DNA of 64,000 nucleotides from contig CM082584.2 in the NCBI GenBank assembly GCA_040954595.2, positions 2,914,001-2,978,000 on the forward strand. The letters are read 5' to 3'. The first letter of the stretch is position 1. The number at the start of each line of letters is the position of its first letter. Source of the stretch: Balanoglossus misakiensis (Eukaryota; Hemichordata). This document shows positions 18,398 through 30,716 of the stretch, piece by piece. Below the pieces are notes generated by a model. It saw nothing but the letters and a program-made list of their open reading frames with translations. It was not told the origin of the DNA and did not search any database. The position numbers and the translations under genes are program-made.

Positions 18398-18404
18398 GTG
18401 GTTG

Positions 18405-18716
18405 AACTATAAGGCTAAGAAAATTTATCTCCAAGTACATGTGTATATGTAGTGAATGAATGCTCAACCACAGACAACTTCCATCCCGCTTGTAGATACG
18501 AGAGTGAAAAATCACGCCAATATAAATAATTGGTCTCTACCATCAATTCATGTTGGGCGAGGTTCTTCTCTCTTATCATACAAGCAGGATGGAAGTTGTG
18601 TGTGATTGAACGTCCAGTCACTACATATTCACATGTACATTAACATAAACGGTATCTTGTATCAAACATAATTGATGGAAAAGGGCAGCAAGAGAGAGGA
18701 CTTTGTCCCTTTAAGA
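18405..18716. repeat. foldback repeat, copy 1
   Basis: Contains inverted arms CAACTTCCATCCCGCTTGTA (about 18475) and TACAAGCAGGATGGAAGTTG (about 18580), and ends with CTTGTATCAAACATAATTGA...GACTTTGTCCCT. The same sequence in reverse orientation is found at 26728-26990. A MITE is likely. Confidence 0.65.
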
Positions 18717-18935
18717 TTACATATCAACGGAAAATGGTCAGATCCAAACACTGTTGGGATTTCAAACCGAGTGATATACAGAAACAATCTTGTTGAAATA
18801 CAACAATAATTCACTGTACTTCTACCTCTGTTTGCTATACAAGTACAGTTACCATCCTCGTCTCCGGGAACTCTCCCATTTAAACAAAATGAACAGAAAG
18901 TGTACAACACAATGATATCAAACTTAGACCGAATT
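18715..18935 (-). pseudogene. LINE endonuclease scrap
   Basis: Minus-strand translation gives LNGRVPGDEDGNCTCIANRG followed by VFGSDHFPLICNL. This matches the C-terminal part of an APE-type endonuclease, as in LINE-A (IVNGR...SDHFPISCEF). It is about 70 codons, with no RT beside it; the foldback repeat abuts it at 18.7 kb. Confidence 0.7.
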
Positions 18936-19284
18936 TTTTTAGTTTTATCTTTTGACTGTCGTGGGATTGTATAGTGAGACTTTCCCTCTCTGAGACCTCT
19001 CGCCGCAGCAGAAGTAATTTTGCATGTATGCCTTAGGTGGGATATTGTGGTATAGGATAACGTTACATCGTACCTGAATTCGATACAATGTGCTGATGGC
19101 GTAAACATGCTACGAAACTCGATGCTGTATTCTTCTGTGCGGCACGCGAATTCTATCAGCCATCTGGTGCGTGCACAGAACAACTCACATTCGCGTTTGG
19201 TATCTTCACTAACAACCATCCACTCCCTTGCAATTGCCATGAGATTTGCTCGACATTTCCGCAGTTTACACGTCTCCCAAGATA

Positions 19285-19650
19285 TATCTAATGCCAACAT
19301 CAATAAAAGACTTGGACACACCCCTTTGTCTATATATGGGAATATACAAATTAGAAGTATTGTATTCCTTTAAATTCAGTACTACATTCTTGGTTTCCGA
19401 CGATTAAACAAGCATGCTTCTTCCAAAATATATCTAATAAAAACATCAATAAAAGACTTGGACACACCCCTTTGTCTATATATGGGAAGATTCAAATTAG
19501 AAGTATTGTATTCCTTTAAATTCAGTACTACATTCTTGGTTTCCGACGATTAGACAAGCATGCTTCTTCCAAAATTTATCTAAAATAAAACACCAATAAA
19601 AGACTTAGACACACCTTGTTTACCATATATGGGATTATTTAAATTAGGGG
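19285..19650. repeat. tandem repeat of about 147 bp, 2.5 copies
   Basis: The phrase CAATAAAAGACTTGGACACA begins at 19302, 19446 and (one change) 19597. Each unit also carries TATATATGGGA and GTTTCCGACGATTA. The first two units are nearly identical; the third is diverged and truncated. Confidence 0.85.
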
Positions 19651-19663
19651 TTGATTATTCTTT

Positions 19664-19756
19664 TACCCCTTTCACCACTATGGTCCAGTCCAAACCAGTT
19701 GTTTTCCATGGGAAGGTTGGACATCTATAGAGGGTTCTGGGCTTGAAAGGGTTAAA
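19664..19756. repeat. short inverted-repeat element
   Basis: Ends TTACCCCTTTCA and TGAAAGGGTTAA form imperfect terminal inverted repeats around 70 bp containing TGGTCCAGTCCAAACCAG. MITE-like; one copy only in the window. Confidence 0.5.
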
Positions 19757-19913
19757 TTCAACACATGTAGTACTCTAGAGGCAATTGTACATAAAGTCGA
19801 TCGAAAAAACATGACGCCTATTGTATGATGGAATAATCTTGTGCGCACATGAGAGAAGCGGTTTTAAAGGCGTGGATATACCACGTCACACACGTCACTA
19901 TATTCGCTCAACA

Positions 19914-22900
19914 ATGGGACAACTACATCGATGGCTGTGCTACTTTAGTATTGTATCCATGGTAATTTTCTCACATACCGAGGTGACAGTGAACGGTATT
20001 GTAGACCATTTTCATGTGTTCAACTTCAATGTATTCATTATTGTAATCTCAGTATTAGAGTAGCAGTGTTTTACAACTTCATTATCTTGCCATAGACACG
20101 TCGTTTCGAGGAAAGTGACAATGATCACAAATCATAACAGTTTTGAATTCTGTTATTAAATGTCAGAATATACGTTCAATCTATGTACCATCAGTTGCCA
20201 ACACTATAAATACTTGAAGTTAATGTAGACAATACACGTTTTTAAAGTAACGTGCACATTCTAGTTCAGATTTAGAACTGTACTGCCAACACAAGATCTT
20301 AATCATGTTTGTAAATGTCATGTGTTTCAGCCCAAGAGCTTATATCCCTGATCGAAAATGAGTTGAAACTTTCCAACTATGAAACAACGTGGCTGGAAGC
20401 AAAAAGAGCATGTGAGCAGGACAGTGGGCATCTGTTGAGGTTTTACGACCAAGAGACCATGAATATAGTTGTCAGCTTTATAGCGTTATTGGTTTGGCGA
20501 GGTGATGTCCTACCACATTCCGGTAAAGAGTAATAGAGTACCCAACTTTGTCATTATTGCTTGTTCATACGAACGATGTCTTCTCACTCAGAAGTAAAAT
20601 TGTTGTAATAATCAACATGACTTTTAGAGTAAACAAATCTACATGTATTACTCAACGTTCAACATGCTTTTCCTATTTGCAATGATTTACAGAATTCGTT
20701 TGGATCGACGCCAATGATAGAGAGACTAATGGTCACTTCGTTCACTCAGACTGTTCGAGTATAGATAGAAGTATCGCAGTAATGGATTTGGTGTTTGGAA
20801 CAGACACCAATTACGGTGCACATTGTGGTGTAATATGGTAATGTTGTTTTAATTTTAAAGGGGTCTGACCTGACCTGCGTGTTGTGCGATTTATATTTGC
20901 AACGAGATCTCTATTGGCGAGGCCTTTGATGTAGAACGGCTAATATGACAGAACCCCACGACCAGATGGATCAAGCGCGGTATTTGAACGAGTGCTGGTG
21001 ATGTATTCTGTTGCAGCACGATCTCGCCATCGGGTTCTGTTATTATTACATATGATACTCCCATTTTAGACGAAAACATCGAAAACACCATAAGAACACC
21101 ATCCGAAAATTAAAGAAACGAGATCAGGCAACGATATTGGTTGTTTCGTGGACAGGTCACACTACGATGATATCACAATTTTTTATAGGCTAGTTACACC
21201 ACACTCCCATCTTTCATTGGACAATGTTGTTTACTAGTCATACGACTAGTGGCACCCAGAAATGTATACATCGTCATGCCAGAGGAACATACATTATATA
21301 ACGACATAACAAGATAATTGAAAAGATTCCTACAACACAACCTGAAAAACCTGTCCTAAATATCAGCAAGTAACCTAGCACAATGACTGCGACTTTCACA
21401 GATGTCGGCATCAGTATGTCGCAAACAGGTTACTGCAAGTGTCAGATGAAGAAACGGGGTGTAAACGTAAACGGCAGCACATATGTAATATTATATTATA
21501 GCTTTATCAATACCAGTGAATTTTGAGACGTCATAGCTATACATTATTACTTATAATGTATGGTGTTATTCGATGGACGCGCGACGCGCCCAAGAACCAG
21601 TGGACGTGTACAATTTCCGACTGAATAACGGAGGATTTCGAACAATGCGAACATTTTAAGGGGTAAAAAAAGAAATGCAAACATAAACAGAATAAATACG
21701 GCGATATTTATTAATTTCCAAACCCGACCTCGAACGGCGATTTGTTTATTTCTTTCTTCCTACTGCGTCGGTACATGTCGTCTGCTCTTGAATCACGCGC
21801 AGTCAACATGGCTCGCTCACGCACGTAAAGCGAACCTCTCGATGATGCTGGATTTGACATTCGTTCACCATACATACCGTGTACCATGTACCAAGCAGTC
21901 ATGTCAACGAAGCTATACGTAAAAAAATTACGCCGCAAGTGTCACTGTCATGTTGTCTACGTGGTACGGAAGGTCGATCGAGGGCGAGTTTGTTTATGTA
22001 TTGCAACCTTCGGAGCGCCCGTATACGTGAACTTTCCCGAGAACGCAAACGAATTTTGACTTGTTGCGGATTTAATTTTGAAATTCAGGAAAACGGAATT
22101 TGAAAACAGGTAAAAAGCAACATGCTTTACTAAAAAACGGTTATCCATTCCACTTTTTGTTGCATCCACTATAAACTAAACCTATCACAAGCAAGAAGTC
22201 ATAGTTGTTCGGCCTGACATCAATTCTATTTTTTACGTCAATAAAGGTTTTCTGTATAGAGTATTGTGGATAGATAGTATGCATTTGCATACAGAGGATA
22301 AATGGACGCACTATGATGGGACACCACTGACTTACTTACCATGGGCGGACCACCAGCCATACGGTAGCCTTTGGAGAACTTGTATTCGAGCGGATTTGTA
22401 ATTATTTATTTGTCTTCACCAAACCATGTTTCCCTAGCAGAATATTGGTGAATGTAACACCATCACAATTAGACACTCTAACGCAATGTATCCACAGTAA
22501 AAAGTTTCGTGTGGATAAGGTTTACTGCTATGTTAACTAGAAAATGTACAGTGACTGCGCGTCCGTGATCTGTTGTCTCCATCTATAAGTAGAGCACATA
22601 TGTGCATCAAGTTGAGTAAGGATGTGTAGCTTAGGCCGACGATTATCTTATGCGCATGTGCGTACTTTCGTATGTACAAACAATACGTCCAACCCAAATG
22701 TTCTGCAAAGTTTGCCTTTGGCACATTCAAATAGTTGGCTGCATCCGCATCCTTTCTTATTGCATGGGCGCCGAATATGAGACTTTAGATTTGTCCCTTC
22801 GTTTAATCCAATTTGTTGTCTGTTCCTGATCTCCAACACAGACTAGTCTCCGCCATCTTGTCTGTTGTTAGAACAGCATACTGCCCGAGTCTCTAGTTTG

Positions 22901-24886
22901 GCTCATGCGCATAAGGCGTTCGTCGCCCTTTAATGAAGCCTGAGGAATGTGACACAATTCAGATTCAGCTGATAACATGTTTTAATGGTTTTTCCTGATA
23001 ATCGTATTGAACAGAATTAGTAACGATTTTTTATTGTAATTTTTTAGAGCCACAAAATTGTACATTTTGGATGATTGTCTACTTTATCGAAGATTTGTCT
23101 GTCGATATGGTATGGTATATGTTAAACTTTATCAAATCTTTCAACAGTACACCAGAGACTCCCATGCAAATTGGTTAAGCAATACTGTTTGTATGAAGTA
23201 AAGACGAATGGCGACCTTTTAGGATTTTGGTCGGGTTTCTCATGTGTGCAGTTTCATTGTATTGCAAAGTTGTGGCGTAATAATTATACCATGTTTGTTA
23301 ATATGTTGAACTCTAAATAGATGTAACTTGAGTCACGAACGGTTGCGACTTGCAAGTACTGAAATGTCGCCATCTCAGAAAAGAACTGCATCGCCACTTC
23401 TTGTATTGGTTCTCTCTTGCGTGTCTAATAAAACCTTCGTCGCGAGAACGTTACATTATCCACATTACCGGCAGACAAAATAAGTGTAAACGTCCTCCAA
23501 AAATAAATGGGAAACCCGTTTTACTAAGAGGTGTATCTGATCTGCACCATCGATTTATTGCAGTTTGAATGAATGATGTTACCAGAAATTGCAATATTCA
23601 GCGTGGCAGTTTCTTGTCAGATATGGACCTAACATACTTCAATGAATCACTAATACAAGCCGAAGTGAACATGGCGCCCTTTTGTGACCCAACGCTTCTT
23701 TGAATACCACTTATTCTAAACCAGTTATATCTTGTGGGTTTTACATTACAGGTGAACCAGTGTCGAATACACCTGGGTATACAGACCATGTTAGCTCTGA
23801 TGTTACTGACACCAGTTATTCAAAAATGTCAACAGATGTCACAGAAGATACTGGCGCTGATGCTAAATCTGAAACTAGAATGACTGAAACAGAATCCTCG
23901 TTAGAGTTAACCGTAATGCAGCGATACGAAACGACAGATAACGAAGTTCTGACAGACATCCCTGATTACAAGGGCACTGAGAGCGTGTCTGGTTTCATCT
24001 TGAAGAAAAACCCTACTATAACGGCTACAACTGTAGTGCATGGGGGATTTTGGCGCTATATAAACTTTGTTGATTGATTGATGGGACTGAACCAGACGTT
24101 GAGGGAGCCCACACTGATTCTGTCTCCACATCAACAGATACAATCGACGCCAGCATCTTCTCTCCTCATACTGCATGTAAAGGTCCACTGTGCCAACATT
24201 TCCCAAGCATTAGTGTTGTCGATGGCGATTCGAAAGTGCCCCGCTGTAAGTATAGGCCCACTGTGCTTCACAATCACAATTGTAGAAACAAAACACAATC
24301 AAATAATATAAAATGAGACTGGGCGGCCTTAATATTTTTGAAACACCTGCATGATATCACTTCTTTATTTTGCCAGAGGTCCGTGCATCTTTCTTTCACG
24401 GTTTTGTCTTCTGGCTGCATTTATGGTTGTCTGTGCTAGGCCACGCTGTGCTGCTGATGTTGTGTGTGTGTGTGTGTGTGTGTGGTTTTTGATTGGCCAT
24501 GTACCAGTCAATGGTAAAATATATTTGCCTAGTGATTTTATTGAATATATAGATGGTTATGCTCGCAAATATATAATACTGTATTTCATAAGTAACCTGA
24601 ATGGATCCTGCCAACGTCACAAGTAACCCGAATTAATCCTGCCCACGCCTATAGGCCAAGGCCTCATATTCTTCACTTTAAGCTTTTTTGCTATCAATTT
24701 TTGTTCTTGACAGGTGACGAACTCGGTAACAATGACAACACTTTCATGGTTCTAGTCCTAGGCTTTATCGCTGCATATCTGGCTGTGCATATTGTGTTGA
24801 TCCTCGGGATTTCGCGTTTTGTAAGAAACCTAGACCCTGCTCCGAAGTTGAAAAAAATGACGCATAGAATACTGTTCTGGCTTTGA
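19914..24886 (+). CDS. C-type lectin-like transmembrane protein, multi-exon
   Basis: Gene model from splice signals and phases. Exon 1 (19914-19995): signal peptide MGQLHRWLCYFSIVSMVIFS, phase 1. Exon 2 (20331-20501): start of the lectin domain, TTWLEAKRACEQDSGHLL. Exon 3 (20693-20837): FVWIDANDRETNGHF and NYGAHCGVIW. Exon 4 (22295-22397): KWTHYDGTPLTYLPWADHQP. Exon 5 (about 23148 or 23158 to 23276): C-terminal lectin cysteines, GFWSGFSCVQFHC. Exon 6 from 23752 and perhaps sequence near 24085-24190: Ser/Thr-rich stalk. Exon 8 (24714-24886): transmembrane helix FMVLVLGFIAAYLAVHIVLI and a short basic tail. The joins 3-4 and 4-5 do not fit cleanly in phase, so exons 3 and 4 may be alternatives or one may be dead. 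Likely a cell-surface receptor; ligand unknown. The stalk is interrupted by a LINE/SINE-like 3' tail near 24050. Confidence 0.72.
24461..24484. repeat. (TG)n microsatellite
   Basis: Twelve TG dinucleotides inside the last intron of the lectin-like gene. Confidence 0.9.
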
Positions 24887-25010
24887 AGTTTATCCGTGTT
24901 ATTGATTCAATGATCGAATGCAAAATATTATTTATGATTGTTAGTTAGGTTTCTCTTACAGTAAGCGCAACACTGTCGATTTATTACATTTAATAATTAA
25001 GATTAAGCTA

Positions 25011-25016
25011 AATAAA
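25011..25016 (+). promoter_or_regulatory. polyadenylation signal AATAAA of the lectin-like gene
   Basis: AATAAA about 125 bases after the stop codon at 24886, in an AT-rich 3' region. Position fits a short 3'UTR. Confidence 0.55.
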
Positions 25017-25019
25017 AAG

Positions 25020-26727
25020 GTCAGCATTTAAACCGTATTGGAATTGAATTGTAACTACATTTATTTTTGAACAAATGTGACACAGGTGTATTAATTATCG
25101 TAGGTTTCCAATGTATTGAGGACATATTCACTATGGACCTAGGTAGTTATTATGTGCATATGCGTACATTCAACTACTGGAGGATATCTTTTTGGACTAA
25201 CTGTAATACCTGTGCTGTATTGTGTTGTGTTTGTCTGTACAATGTGCCACTTAAATGTGATAATTGATTGAATATATTTGGAAAATGGATGGATATGATC
25301 GGAATTATTTGATTATAATTAGTATTATTTTAATAAACGTATATACTTTAGTTCGCTATGACTTCAAACCTGTGTTGTTGTTGTTTTTTCCTGGAACGGA
25401 ATTCGAAATACCGCCCAAGGCAGTAGTTGATGGTTGTGAGGAAATTGCAATAGTTTTGTTTGTCCCGATCGCCATGTTCCAGTGGGGCGTACAAATTTCG
25501 GTCTGTCCTTCCTTCACATGCGGAGATGAATTTCATTCAAATCTTGCAACACAAATGTCTATAGTGCTGCATGTTTATCGTGAATGTCAGAGAACCATAT
25601 GATTTGTTTACATTGCTCAAACCTGTTAAAAAGAACAATCCATCTCTCTTTGATCCTCTTGTTATACCCAGAACTCGCTAACCGAAGTTTTCTTTATCAT
25701 CTTAATCTGTGGATGGGGCACACAGATTAAGTCGTTTGCAGGTGCTTAATTGGAAATGTGATAGCTTTTATTTTGGATTAGCAAATGACAAGACAGGTGG
25801 GGAAAATGCAGATCGGAACTCCCCCATTTATAACTTTAATGTTTGCAGCCCCCCTGTCATATCATCCAGTCATATTTTCAACCCTTTGTACACGTTCGTA
25901 CGCCGCACTGATTGGGAAGAAATGTGTTAACACACTATTTTTGGATCTGGTGCCTTTAATAGTGGAGTGATGGAAATTATATTGGTCAATTTCAAATAAC
26001 ATAACATGAAACTATATTTCCCCACCCTGGTATAAAACCCTCTTCAGGTTGGGAATGGCTTGCCACATTGCCAAATTTTCTTTCTAGGACGCAGGTGAGC
26101 AGTTGAGCACTTAGATTGATGTATGTAAATTTGGCACTAAAATAACAACCGGTAATTCTTGAATTATTAAACCTGGATTATAATTACATTATGATACTTT
26201 TATTTTAATACCTATCTGAAATCACATTACAAGTATAATAAATAACTTTTGCATTACAATTTACATAAACTGCCTACTTATCTCTACTATTGTGAATCAA
26301 GACAATGTCAATGACCCTAATACACACTTCACACTACTACACATTTTATACTGCTTCAGGGATCCTCTGCTATCTGACATTCAACAGGCTTCTAGTCTAA
26401 AAAAATTAAATTCAACCAATAGAATTTGAGCTTTCTTTTTACAGCACACTCATTATCATACCAATGGCCATCTGTGCGTCCACATTGATTAGGTATTCTA
26501 GGCGGTCCAAACATATTACAGTCTTCTCTCCCCCCCCCGCCTCTTCCAGCTCAGTTGTAAGATTATCGACTGTGTACATTTAAATTAACCAATGATAAAA
26601 CATGTCCACTTTTGTCTCTGCCATACACTGTTGAGGAGAAATTTTTGAAAGCTGATCGTTATTTTTGCCTGCACCTGTACTTTCAAACATTCTTGACTCG
26701 GACAGGACATACGGCTGTACAACATTA
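25020..26727. other. no gene recognised
   Basis: AT-rich sequence, including a C-rich run at 26529-26539. Open frames such as 25264-25602 and 25709-25930 show no domain or splice support. Confidence 0.5.
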
Positions 26728-26990
26728 AAGGGACAAAGTCTCTCTCTCGCTGCCCTTTTCTATTAATTATGTTTGATACAAGACATGGATTATGTTATTC
26801 TACATGTGGACATATAGTGAATCAACATTCGACCACACACAACTTCCATCCCACTTGTAGACACCAGAGTGAAAAATCTTGCCAAAATGAATAATTGGTG
26901 TTAATTTTTTTTTTCGGCCAGATTTTTACTCTCATGTAAACAAACATGATGGAAATTGTTTACAGTTAATTAATGGTGACGTCAAAACAT
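26728..26990. repeat. foldback repeat, copy 2
   Basis: Starts AGGGACAAAGTCTCTCTCTC and continues with CTATTAATTATGTTTGATACAAG and CACAACTTCCATCCCACTTGTAGA, the reverse complement arrangement of parts of 18405-18716. The second arm (AACATGATGGAAATTG) is diverged. Confidence 0.6.
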
Positions 26991-27479
26991 AGAGGGCGTC
27001 CATGGTAACTATACACTGTTTCCAATATTTATTGTTGGCTGGTTTTACTGTCAATCATGACAAAGTGCTCCTCAAAAAGCCTCAAGAACTGCCACTGTTT
27101 GCATTATGTTCATTACTTTATTATCCTACTTTAAATAGATTGGTACATACTATAAGGCATACATGAACATCTCATCGACGCACAATTATGGCTGTATTTT
27201 GCAAATTATTCACATTATATATTTAATGTGTGCCGCACCCATTTCATCAGCCTCCATACGAACAGTACACTGCAGCTAACGTGGTAAGTGCCTCCAATAG
27301 AAGACAAACTGATGCAAATACAAGTTATATGACTTAATGCTGGGGATTTTAAATGATATTTGAAGTATTTTATTGTGGAAAAAATGGGAGAAATTTGACA
27401 GCTCTGGAGGCTTCAAACGATGTGTATATAGGAAATGTTCATCATTATCGGGAACTGAATTATATTAAAATGAAAATGC

Positions 27480-27745
27480 TTATTGTGGATTTTCTAGCTG
27501 AGCAATTTTAAACTTAGAATTAAGACCAGTTATACTTAAAACCCATCTTTTTATGAAAGCATATATACACTACTTCTTTTACACTTTGTACAACTTTTAT
27601 ATACCTTTTTAGCGTTTTTATGTCGAATTTTTAGCTTGTATTTTCAGTGTACTTTTCATCATGTAGTAAAGCGCATTGAGATTTTAGTCCATTATGTTAA
27701 GCGCTATATAAGAAATAATAATTATTATTATTTTCATTATTTAGT
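27480..27745 (+). mobile_element. LINE 3' end fragment
   Basis: Translation of the first part reads like the last residues of a CR1/L2-type ORF2 (LKTHLFMKAYIHYF then stop). It is followed by an AT-rich 3'UTR, GCGCATTGAGA, GCGCTATATAAGAAATAATA and an ATT-type microsatellite tail. The analogous LINE-C end at 40213-40255 has GACGCTATACAAATAAATT and (TTA)n. Confidence 0.65.
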
Positions 27746-27859
27746 AAACACAACAGAAACATAATTAACTCAGGATTTGTTTTTCCTGCTTTTGTTAAAT
27801 ACTTCACAGAGAGCAATATTATGTAGGCGTTTTTATTAATGATGTAATCGACTGGGGTG

Positions 27860-29470
27860 AAATTTCCGACTTTTCGAGTACACATCGTGATGGCGAAGGG
27901 TTCAGGAAGGCTAACCTTTTACCTGAAGGTGTCAACTGATGTTGGTTCGAGACCACTTTTTTCTATTTTTTTTTTTTTGAGAACTTTTAACGACATTACC
28001 ATTGTAATTTTTATCACTTTCATAAATCCAATTCATTTCAATATCTACGTTGCGTGTTTTATCTGTCGGGTATAAGAAACATGCAGGGAAACTTGGTCAT
28101 TTTTTTTGTCGCGGTTCACTTGGGCATGTCTGAATACGGAGTGCTCAGCAGAGAGAAAGATAAACTAGCTAAAACCGTGTCTTTCCGTCCGCATGACCAA
28201 CTAAGGAGCGAAAACGTCGTTATTTAGGCCGTAATAAAACGTTTTTGTCCCCGAGGAGTGAATAAAGAACGGTCAGATCGTTGCGGGGTAGGGAACTCTT
28301 CTTCGCACCGCTGCGGTGCAGGGAACTCGTATTGCCCGCTGCGGTGCAAATAAGATCATTGGAGTTATGCTGCAATATAGTGCGGAAAAATTCCGACTTT
28401 TTCGAGTACACATCGTGATGGCGAAGGGTTCAGGAAGGCTAGCCTTTTACCTGAACGTGTCAACTGATGTTGGTTCGAGACCACTTTTTTTCTATTTTTT
28501 TAGAGAACTTTTAACGACATTGCCATTGTAATTTTTATCATTTTCATCAATCCAATTCATTTCAATATCTACGCTGAGTTTTTTATATGTCGGGTATAAG
28601 AAACATGCAGGGAAACTTGGTCATTTTTTGTCGCCGAGGAGTAATTAAAGAACGGTCAGGTCGTTGTTGGAGAGGGAAATCTTATTCGCACCGCTGCGAT
28701 GCAGTGAACTCTTATTTGCACCGCTGCGGTGCAGTGAACTCTTATTTGCACCGCTGCGGTGCAAATAAGATCATTGGAGTTATGCTGCAATATAGTGCGG
28801 AAAATGTCCGACTTTTTCGAGTCCACATCGTGATGGGGAAAGGTTCAGGAAGGCTAGCCTTTTACCTGAAGGTGTCGACTGATGTTGGTTCGAGACCAAT
28901 TTCTTTTTCTATTTCTTTTTTGTGAGAACTTTTAACGACATTTTCATTGTAATTTTTATCATTTTCATAAATCCAATTCATTTCAATATCTACGCTGCGT
29001 TTTTTATCTGTCTGGTATAACAAACATGCAGAGAAACTTGGCAATTTTTGTCGCGGTTCACTTGGGCAAGTCTGAATAACGGAGTGCTCAGCAGAGAGAA
29101 AGATAAACTCGCTAAACCGTGTCTTTCCGTCCGCATGACCATCCAAGGAGCGAAAAAGTCGTTATTTAGGCCGTAATAAAACGTTTTCTGTCGCTGAGGA
29201 GTAAATAAAGAACGGTCAGATCGTTGTTGGGGAGGGAAATCTTATTCGCACCGCTGCGGTGCAAATAAGTCCATTGGAGTTATGCTGCAATATAGTGCGG
29301 AAAATTTCCGACTTTTTCGAGTACACATCATGATGGCGAAAGGTTCAGGGAGGCTAGCCTTTTACCTGAAGTTGTCGACTGATGTTGGTTCGAGACCACT
29401 TTCTTTTTACTTATCATTTTCATAAATCCAATTCACTTCAATATCTACGCTGCTTTTTTTAGCTCACGTG
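27860..29470 (+). repeat. tandem array of 0.4-0.5 kb units
   Basis: Four starts of the same unit (CGACTTTTTCGAGTACACATCGTGATGGCGAAGG-type phrase) at about 27867, 28395, 28808 and 29308, each followed by ACCTGAAGGTGTCAACTGAT, GTTCGAGACCA, and AATCCAATTCATTTCAATAT. Units differ by internal deletion (about 530, 413 and 500 bp). Within each the palindrome GCACCGCTGCGGTGC appears once to three times, in a nested 30-bp repeat at 28688-28757. The last unit is truncated. No coding domain is recognised. Confidence 0.85.
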
Positions 29471-29640
29471 AAAATCACGTGAGCTTATAGTTTAGCGATG
29501 TCTGTGTGTGTGTGTGTCTGTCTGTATACCCGATATCTCAAGAACCGCTGAACCGATTTCAACCAAATTTAGTACACAGGTTCAGATATCATATGGCAAG
29601 AACTGAAAAGGTTTTGGTGCGTGTGGCTTGGATAGTAATG
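29459..29640. repeat. CACGTGAGCT-ended dispersed repeat
   Basis: Begins with the near-perfect palindrome AGCTCACGTGAAAATCACGT, then GAGCTTATAG, a TG microsatellite, and GATATCTCAAGAACCGCTGA followed by ACCGATTTCAACCAAATTTA. Sequences of this form are frequent in marine invertebrate genomes as I recall; only one copy is visible here. Confidence 0.5.
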
Positions 29641-30716
29641 AAATTATCAAATTTTTAATTTTTCTAATGCACGGTATCGCCACGTATGACCAGTGTAAAC
29701 GATTCGTCGAAGAGATTGACTGTGAGGGCGCTGTGAAATGAGACATTCCTGGCGATATTGCCGTGGTTATGTCCATGCTCAGACGCTGTACCCGTCGTTA
29801 CGAATAACTTCCCTACGTGAATCCACAAGGAAGCTAACGTTGTTTAGTTGCCTCATAGAGCGTAAATTGTTAATCTACAGGACCGTCAGACGAAGTCAGG
29901 TATGTGTTTTACTCTTTTCAAATGAAGTTTGAAACTACTTACGAGTAAGTTAATGGAGACAATATGGCGGATAGTTGGCGTGCAGCCGAATCCGCGTTAT
30001 GACTATGACGTGACCCATTCATCAAGACAAACCATAAATGATTCACGCATATTGTGGTCCTCACGCAGTCAATCTCAAAATGTCACCAGGCTTTCTATTT
30101 GTCTATTGTTCAGAGAAAAATAACATGGCGGTTGATCACACTCAACAGTAAAATCCGTTTTGTGTGTTTATAGACAGTCTGTTATCGCCAATACTATATA
30201 GCGATTGCTATATGGCCTACCCAATATGTGATCGAGCGAGAATGATAACATTGAATGTCTGTTCAGATCTCATTCCGTCATACGTCATACGTCAACATTT
30301 CGATTTCGATTTAATCCATTCATAAAGAATTTAGAGAAAGTCGTCTTGAATTGTGACCCCGACTATCAATTTTACGATGATTTTTTGGCGACGGAATACA
30401 CGAGACACCATTGCATAACTACGTCAGCTGGACTTCCAAGGTTACCATTTTGTGTGTATGGAATCTTATCACAGAGACTACGTACTTTGACAATATGCCA
30501 TGCTATATCAATGACGCCCCAGAAAATTTGTCGAAAAATGAATTTGTCTTCTCATGGTGGTGCAATATATTTTAATGTTTATTTTGAGGTTGATTTTGGT
30601 TTTTGGCTAACATGTATATCAATGTCAGCATATAGCATAAGTTGGTGTCCGTCGTCTATGTATGTCTGTATGTGTGCCTCATACAGAATTATGTATTTTG
30701 TGAATGGATCAGTTTC
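29641..30716. other. no gene recognised
   Basis: AT-rich sequence with no recognisable domain. A 161-codon frame at 30346-30831 runs into the 300-bp duplication and has no splice or domain support. Confidence 0.45.
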
